Source of the DNA: an uncultured Acidobacteriota bacterium
GTDB lineage: Bacteria > Acidobacteriota > Terriglobia > Bryobacterales > Bryobacteraceae
Assembly (NCBI GenBank): GCA_902825945.1
Contig: CADECY010000095.1
Location: 1,030-37,198 of the forward strand
DNA: 36,169 nt
Direction: 5' to 3'
Shown here: positions 32,949 to 36,169 of the stretch, piece by piece
How positions within the stretch are numbered: the stretch's first letter is position 1
How the letters are laid out: every line of letters starts with the position of its first letter
Notes under the pieces: generated by a model
Databases searched by the model: none
What the model was told of the DNA's origin: nothing
What the model saw: the letters and a program-made list of their open reading frames with translations, nothing else
Program-made: the position numbers and the translations under genes

Positions 32949-34354
32949 CACCGCTGATTGTACCGCCCCTCCGCCGCCATCGCCGTCACCACGTTCCACA
33001 CATACTCCACGAACCGGTAGTAGGCGCGCTCCTCCACCCGCTCCACATCGCTGTGCGCACCGAAATTCGTCGTATCGTTCTCCGTCGCCGCCGGACCGAT
33101 CCCGTACGAAGGAATCCCCTTCGCCCGCAACTGCGCCATGTCCGTCGCACCCGTCGACATCACCGGAAGCACCGTCGCGCCTGGAAACATTCGCTTCGCC
33201 GTCCCCTCCAGCACCCGGAACATCTCGTTGTCCAACGGCGACGGCCGCGCAGCCGGACGGATGTTTTCGAGCGCCGAAGTCACCTTCACTCCCGGATCGC
33301 CGATCACCTTCTCCATCTCCGCCGCGAACCGCGTCATCTCCTCATCCGGATGCGCGCGAATGTCCACGATCGCCTCCGCCTCCGACGGAATCACATTCAA
33401 TCGAAAACCCGCTTTCAATTGCGTCGGAACCACTGACGTCCGCAGCATCGAGTAATGCCCCGGCTCATGCTCGGCGAAATAGCGCTGGATCTCGGCTGAC
33501 CGCGCCGGATCGCTGATCCCGTTGTACCGCGCCGCTTTCTCCGGCGGACTGATCGTCGCCAGCCGCTCGAAATACGTCCGCGTCGTATCGTTCATGCGCA
33601 TCGGCGTCTGCCACGTTCCCAGCTTCGCAACCGCCGCCGATAGCCGCACCACCGCATTATCGGTGCGCGGCCGCGACGCATGCCCCGAAGTCCCCCTCAC
33701 CGTCAGCTTCACCCCGCGCGGAATCTTCTCCGTCGTCTGAATCCGGACCACCGTCACTTCCCCGCCCTCGAGCGTCGCCCCACCCCCTTCGTTGATCGCG
33801 AACTCGGCATCGATCTCGGAAAAGTGATTCTTCACCATGTAATTGATCCCAACCGAGTCATTCCCCTCTTCGCCGGAATCGGCCAGAAAGATCACATCGC
33901 GATCGAGAGGCACTTTGTTTCGATGCAGCAGGAGCATCATCATCATGCCCGCGGCAACATGCGGTTTATCGTCCACCGCGCCCCGGCCCCAGATGTAGCC
34001 ATCGCGCAACACCGCGCCGAATGGATCCACCGGCCACTTCTCGCGCTGCACGCCCACTACATCGGTGTGGGCCATGTAGAGCAGCGGCCGCTTCTTACCA
34101 TTGCCCTTCAGCCGCGCCACCGCGTTGGCCCGCGAGGCATCCATCGCCAACACCTGGCACGGAATCCCCTCCGCCTGAAACACCCGGCAGACATATTCGA
34201 CAGCCTTCGTCTCGTTCCCCGGCGGACTGCTCGTGTCGATCTTCAGAAGCTCCCGGAAATGTTTCAGCATCTCCGGACTCTCCCGCCGCCAATCGATCGT
34301 CTGACCCGCCAACATCAGGCCCGAAAAAAGAGCGCAAACCAGTCTCGCTATCAT
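32948..34354 (-). CDS. M20-family metallopeptidase, exported
   Basis: 468 residues with a Sec signal (IARLVCALFSGLMLAGQ). The two-zinc site is complete: LLYMAHTDVV (H96, with D98 nearby), WGRGAVDDK (bridging Asp), LADSGEEG (catalytic Glu and Glu ligand at 162-163), INEGGG, and the final metal His in NFGAHSDVERVEE. A dimerisation/lid insertion (about 210-330, KLTVRGTSGHASRPR) is normal for the family. Relatives cleave dipeptides or N-acyl-amino acids. It is upstream of and translationally coupled to GH29 fucosidase, perhaps a shared glycopeptide-type substrate, which is inference. No clear Shine-Dalgarno site precedes the ATG. Confidence 0.92.
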   Translation of the reverse strand: MIARLVCALFSGLMLAGQTIDWRRESPEMLKHFRELLKIDTSSPPGNETKAVEYVCRVFQAEGIPCQVLAMDASRANAVARLKGNGKKRPLLYMAHTDVVGVQREKWPVDPFGAVLRDGYIWGRGAVDDKPHVAAGMMMMLLLHRNKVPLDRDVIFLADSGEEGNDSVGINYMVKNHFSEIDAEFAINEGGGATLEGGEVTVVRIQTTEKIPRGVKLTVRGTSGHASRPRTDNAVVRLSAAVAKLGTWQTPMRMNDTTRTYFERLATISPPEKAARYNGISDPARSAEIQRYFAEHEPGHYSMLRTSVVPTQLKAGFRLNVIPSEAEAIVDIRAHPDEEMTRFAAEMEKVIGDPGVKVTSALENIRPAARPSPLDNEMFRVLEGTAKRMFPGATVLPVMSTGATDMAQLRAKGIPSYGIGPAATENDTTNFGAHSDVERVEERAYYRFVEYVWNVVTAMAAEGRYNQR

Positions 34355-34439
34355 CTATGGATCAAGGATGCCACACACCGCGCTGAATGCGTTCCGAACA
34401 TTTCCGTTCCTTCACGTTCATTCGCGGCAGCCGTCCTAG

Positions 34440-35264
34440 ATGCCCTACACGATTTCCAACGGCGCCCGGATCTACTGGGAGGAACGCGGCCAAGGCGAAC
34501 CCGTGCTCTTCATCATGGGCATCGGCTTCTCGCTCGACATGTGGGAGCGCACCGTCCAGTGGCTCGAACCCCACTACCGCTGCATCCTGTTCGATAACCG
34601 CGGAGCCGGCCGGTCGGACGCCCCCTGGCGCCCCTACTCCATCCGCCAAATGGCCCGCGACGCAGCCGCCGTCATGGACGCGGCCGGAGTCGCATCCGCC
34701 CACGTACTCGGAGCCTCGATGGGCGGCATGATCGCCCAGGAACTCGTCCTGAGCGAGCCCGAGCGAGTCCGCTCGCTGGTGCTCGGCTGCACCAACATGG
34801 GCTGGCTCTGGTCAACCCTGCCCCGCTGGCGAGTCTTCCGCGGAGCCTGGAAGGCCCTCGGCAAACCGCCCCGAGAAGCGATGCGCATCATCGACACCTA
34901 CCTCTACCACCCGGACACCCCGGCCCGCCTGCGCGAAGAGGACGTGGAAATCCGCATGCGCTGGCTCCCCTCTCGCACCGGCTATCGCAACCAGTTACTC
35001 GCCATCTTGACCTGGTGGGGCACCCGCTGGCGCCTCCACCGCATCCGGACCCCAACCATCGTCATCCACGGCGAAGACGACCCCCTCATGCCCGTCGAAA
35101 ACGCCCGCTCGCTCGTCCAACGCATCCCCGGCGCACGCCTCGGCATCGTGCCCCACTGCTGCCACGTCATGCCCGCCGACGCTCCGGAACGGACCCGCGA
35201 ACTGATCCTGGGCTTCCTCCGCGAGCAGCCCTACCGCGCCACCACCGGAACCATCCGGCCGTAA
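34440..35264 (+). CDS. Alpha/beta hydrolase
   Basis: 274 residues, cytosolic. The single-domain fold is complete: PVLFIMGIGFSLDMWE (oxyanion region), CILFDNRGAGRSDAPW, nucleophile elbow GASMGGM (S93), acid residue in IHGEDDPLMPVENA and base in PHCCHVMPADAPERT. The cap between them (WLWSTLPRWRVFRGAWKALG) is Trp/Arg-rich. It resembles generic esterase, lactonase or haloperoxidase-like hydrolases, and the substrate is unknown. It is divergent from the M20 gene (85-nt gap). Its last 34 nt overlap the 3' end of the convergent cmr6 gene. No Shine-Dalgarno site is apparent. Confidence 0.92.
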   Translation: MPYTISNGARIYWEERGQGEPVLFIMGIGFSLDMWERTVQWLEPHYRCILFDNRGAGRSDAPWRPYSIRQMARDAAAVMDAAGVASAHVLGASMGGMIAQELVLSEPERVRSLVLGCTNMGWLWSTLPRWRVFRGAWKALGKPPREAMRIIDTYLYHPDTPARLREEDVEIRMRWLPSRTGYRNQLLAILTWWGTRWRLHRIRTPTIVIHGEDDPLMPVENARSLVQRIPGARLGIVPHCCHVMPADAPERTRELILGFLREQPYRATTGTIRP

Positions 35265-36001
35265 CCCGAACTCGTCTTCCCACCCGCGCCCCAATACTCG
35301 AGCGCATCCTTACACAACTGGAACGCCGCATCCATCCACGGACCAGCGGACTCCCGCTCCCCATCCACCCGAATCGCGACCAGAAACCGCCCGCGCACTG
35401 AGAGAAACGGCACCGGCACCGGATGCGACGCCCCATCCGGGGCAGCCGGTCGACTGGCATCCGCATAATAACCGCGCTGGTGCACAGTCATCACATCCGG
35501 CTGCAACGGAGACGACTTCAGACTTTCCGGCACCATCCACGCATCCTCGAACTCCGCCAATCCCTGCTGCGACGTCGTCCCGAAAAGCAGTTGATCGAAC
35601 TCGCCGCCGGCCCGGAACGCCGCATCGCTCAATCCCCAGACTTCGTTGCAGAAGTGCCGGCAAAGCCCCTTCAACCCGGAACCCGGCAAAATCGGAACCC
35701 CATAGGTGTGTTGCAGCCGCAGCCCAGTCTCCAGCGCGTTCTTCAATCCCAACCCGGTTACGAATCGGCCTTTCACCTGGAACACATCCATCTTGTGCTG
35801 CGTCAGACTCGCCCGCCAGCGCTCGTATGCCAGCCGGTACACATCGTGGCAGTTTCCGGCCGCGGCCACGATATCCCCGAGCAGTGCCCGTTTGTCGTCC
35901 CCAGAGTCGAGCAGTTGCTTCAAGCCCATGTCCCACAGCAGACCGCAATGCGCGGCGGACCGCCGGTCCAACGCCCGAATATGTTCCCGGCACGCCTGCA
36001 C
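35231..36001 (-). CDS. cmr6: Type III-B CRISPR-Cas RAMP protein Cmr6
   Basis: 256 residues. Cmr6 hallmarks in order: GRFVTGLGLKNALETGLRLQ (78-97), HTYGVPILPGSGLKGLCRHF (98-117), LLFGTTSQQGLAEFEDAWMVP (138-158), LQPDVMTVHQRGYY, HPVPVPFLSVRGRFLVAI and the glycine-rich RAMP loop WGAGGKTSSGYGRM (237-250). Cmr6 caps the backbone of the Cmr RNA-targeting complex near the crRNA 3' end, next to Cmr1. The start is GTG at 36001, just one base after the TAA of the preceding cmr5-like frame (TAACGTG), typical of a cmr operon read leftward. It is thus the last gene of that operon in this window. The gene is complete and has no obvious damage, and its 3' end overlaps the hydrolase gene by 34 nt. Confidence 0.95.
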   Translation of the reverse strand: MQACREHIRALDRRSAAHCGLLWDMGLKQLLDSGDDKRALLGDIVAAAGNCHDVYRLAYERWRASLTQHKMDVFQVKGRFVTGLGLKNALETGLRLQHTYGVPILPGSGLKGLCRHFCNEVWGLSDAAFRAGGEFDQLLFGTTSQQGLAEFEDAWMVPESLKSSPLQPDVMTVHQRGYYADASRPAAPDGASHPVPVPFLSVRGRFLVAIRVDGERESAGPWMDAAFQLCKDALEYWGAGGKTSSGYGRMVPVVAR

Positions 36002-36002
36002 G

Positions 36003-36158
36003 TTACGTCCGCTCCTCGGGCGCGTCGCCCAACAGCGCCTCCGCGTAGCGCTTGAACCAAGTCGCGCACTCGATCGCGTGACGCGTCAGCCACTGATACT
36101 CGCTGAACCCCAACTCGCGCGACTTCTTTGCAAGTAACTCCGCCCGCCGCGAACCCGC
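36003..36158 (-). CDS. cmr5: Cmr5-like C-terminal fragment, frame closed by TAG at 36159-36161
   Basis: The 51 codons before a TAA at 36003-36005 read GSRRAELLAKKSREL then GFSEYQWLTRHAIECATWF and KRYAEALLGDAPEERT. This is the C-terminal helical bundle of Cmr5, the small subunit that fills the Cmr filament, whose members end in a similar EY-LTR-A---WLKR-A pattern. Full-length Cmr5 is about 110-130 residues, but here an in-frame TAG stands two codons before GSRRAELL and only 8 nt of the window remain beyond it. A TAG from CAG or another one-base change, a frameshift further upstream, or a sequence error at the edge could each explain this. If the frame is truly broken, the complex may lack Cmr5 or use a truncated one started at an internal codon. 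Confidence 0.6.
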   Translation of the reverse strand, partial: AGSRRAELLAKKSRELGFSEYQWLTRHAIECATWFKRYAEALLGDAPEERT

Positions 36159-36169
36159 CTACAGTTCGT

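Noticed and set aside
21880..36161. Recoding of TAG as a sense codon, prompted by two apparent in-frame TAGs
   Set aside because: Several well-defined genes in the window end with TAG (for example 4707, 5479, 9083 and 35231), followed by normal intergenic or start signals.
35265..36169. CRISPR array near the cmr genes
   Set aside because: No regularly spaced direct repeats are visible; the sequence is fully explained by cmr6 and the cmr5-like frame.

Overview
The window is high-GC DNA with densely packed genes. It looks like an Acidobacteriota genome of the Solibacter/Bryobacter type. That is inferred from content: two complete sets of planctomycete-type cytochrome/DUF genes (DUF1592-DUF1552 and DUF1549/DUF1553-DUF1501), many Tat- and Sec-exported hydrolases, a Ser/Thr kinase of the kind abundant in that group, and a tRNA-Glu with a G1-U72 pair. 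No rRNA or marker protein is present to settle the taxonomy.

Left part (1-13370). A truncated Ser/Thr kinase and tRNA-Glu(CTC) lie on the minus strand. A plus-strand block follows: an exported serine hydrolase overlapping a Tat-exported amidohydrolase, a three-gene MacB-like efflux system (ATPase, FtsX-type permease, HlyD-type adaptor), and a DUF1587/1595/1592/1588/1585 c-type cytochrome protein overlapping its DUF1552 partner by 4 nt.

Middle (13407-21825). A secreted two-module alpha/beta hydrolase, whose second module lacks the nucleophile serine, is divergent from a secreted polysaccharide-lyase-like beta-sandwich protein. Then come an EF-hand-type calcium-binding protein and the second cytochrome pair (PSCyt1/DUF1549/LamG/DUF1553 plus DUF1501), all on the minus strand.

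Gene-poor stretch (21826-22886). About 1.06 kb holds no convincing gene, only a possible decayed reading frame. It ends at a 37-residue exported peptide gene (22887-23000) with three vicinal Cys-Cys pairs.

Right part (23059-36169). A SelA-like PLP enzyme with a Tat-like signal and a C-terminal beta-barrel-like extension is followed by a GNAT acetyltransferase and two tandem tail-collar (microcystin-dependent-like) proteins. A copper-related operon (multicopper oxidase, SCO1-like protein, unknown exported protein) leads into a Tat-exported Gfo/Idh/MocA oxidoreductase. An M20 peptidase overlaps a GH29 fucosidase gene, and an alpha/beta hydrolase follows. The window ends in a type III-B CRISPR-Cas locus: cmr6 is complete, and only the 3' part of a cmr5-like frame is visible, interrupted by TAG close to the edge. 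No CRISPR array is visible.

The exported enzymes suggest breakdown of plant or microbial polymers. A feature running through the window is a TANNAT hexamer placed 6-7 nt before several start codons, as expected for leaderless transcripts. Other genes have clear Shine-Dalgarno sites, so both initiation modes seem to be used.
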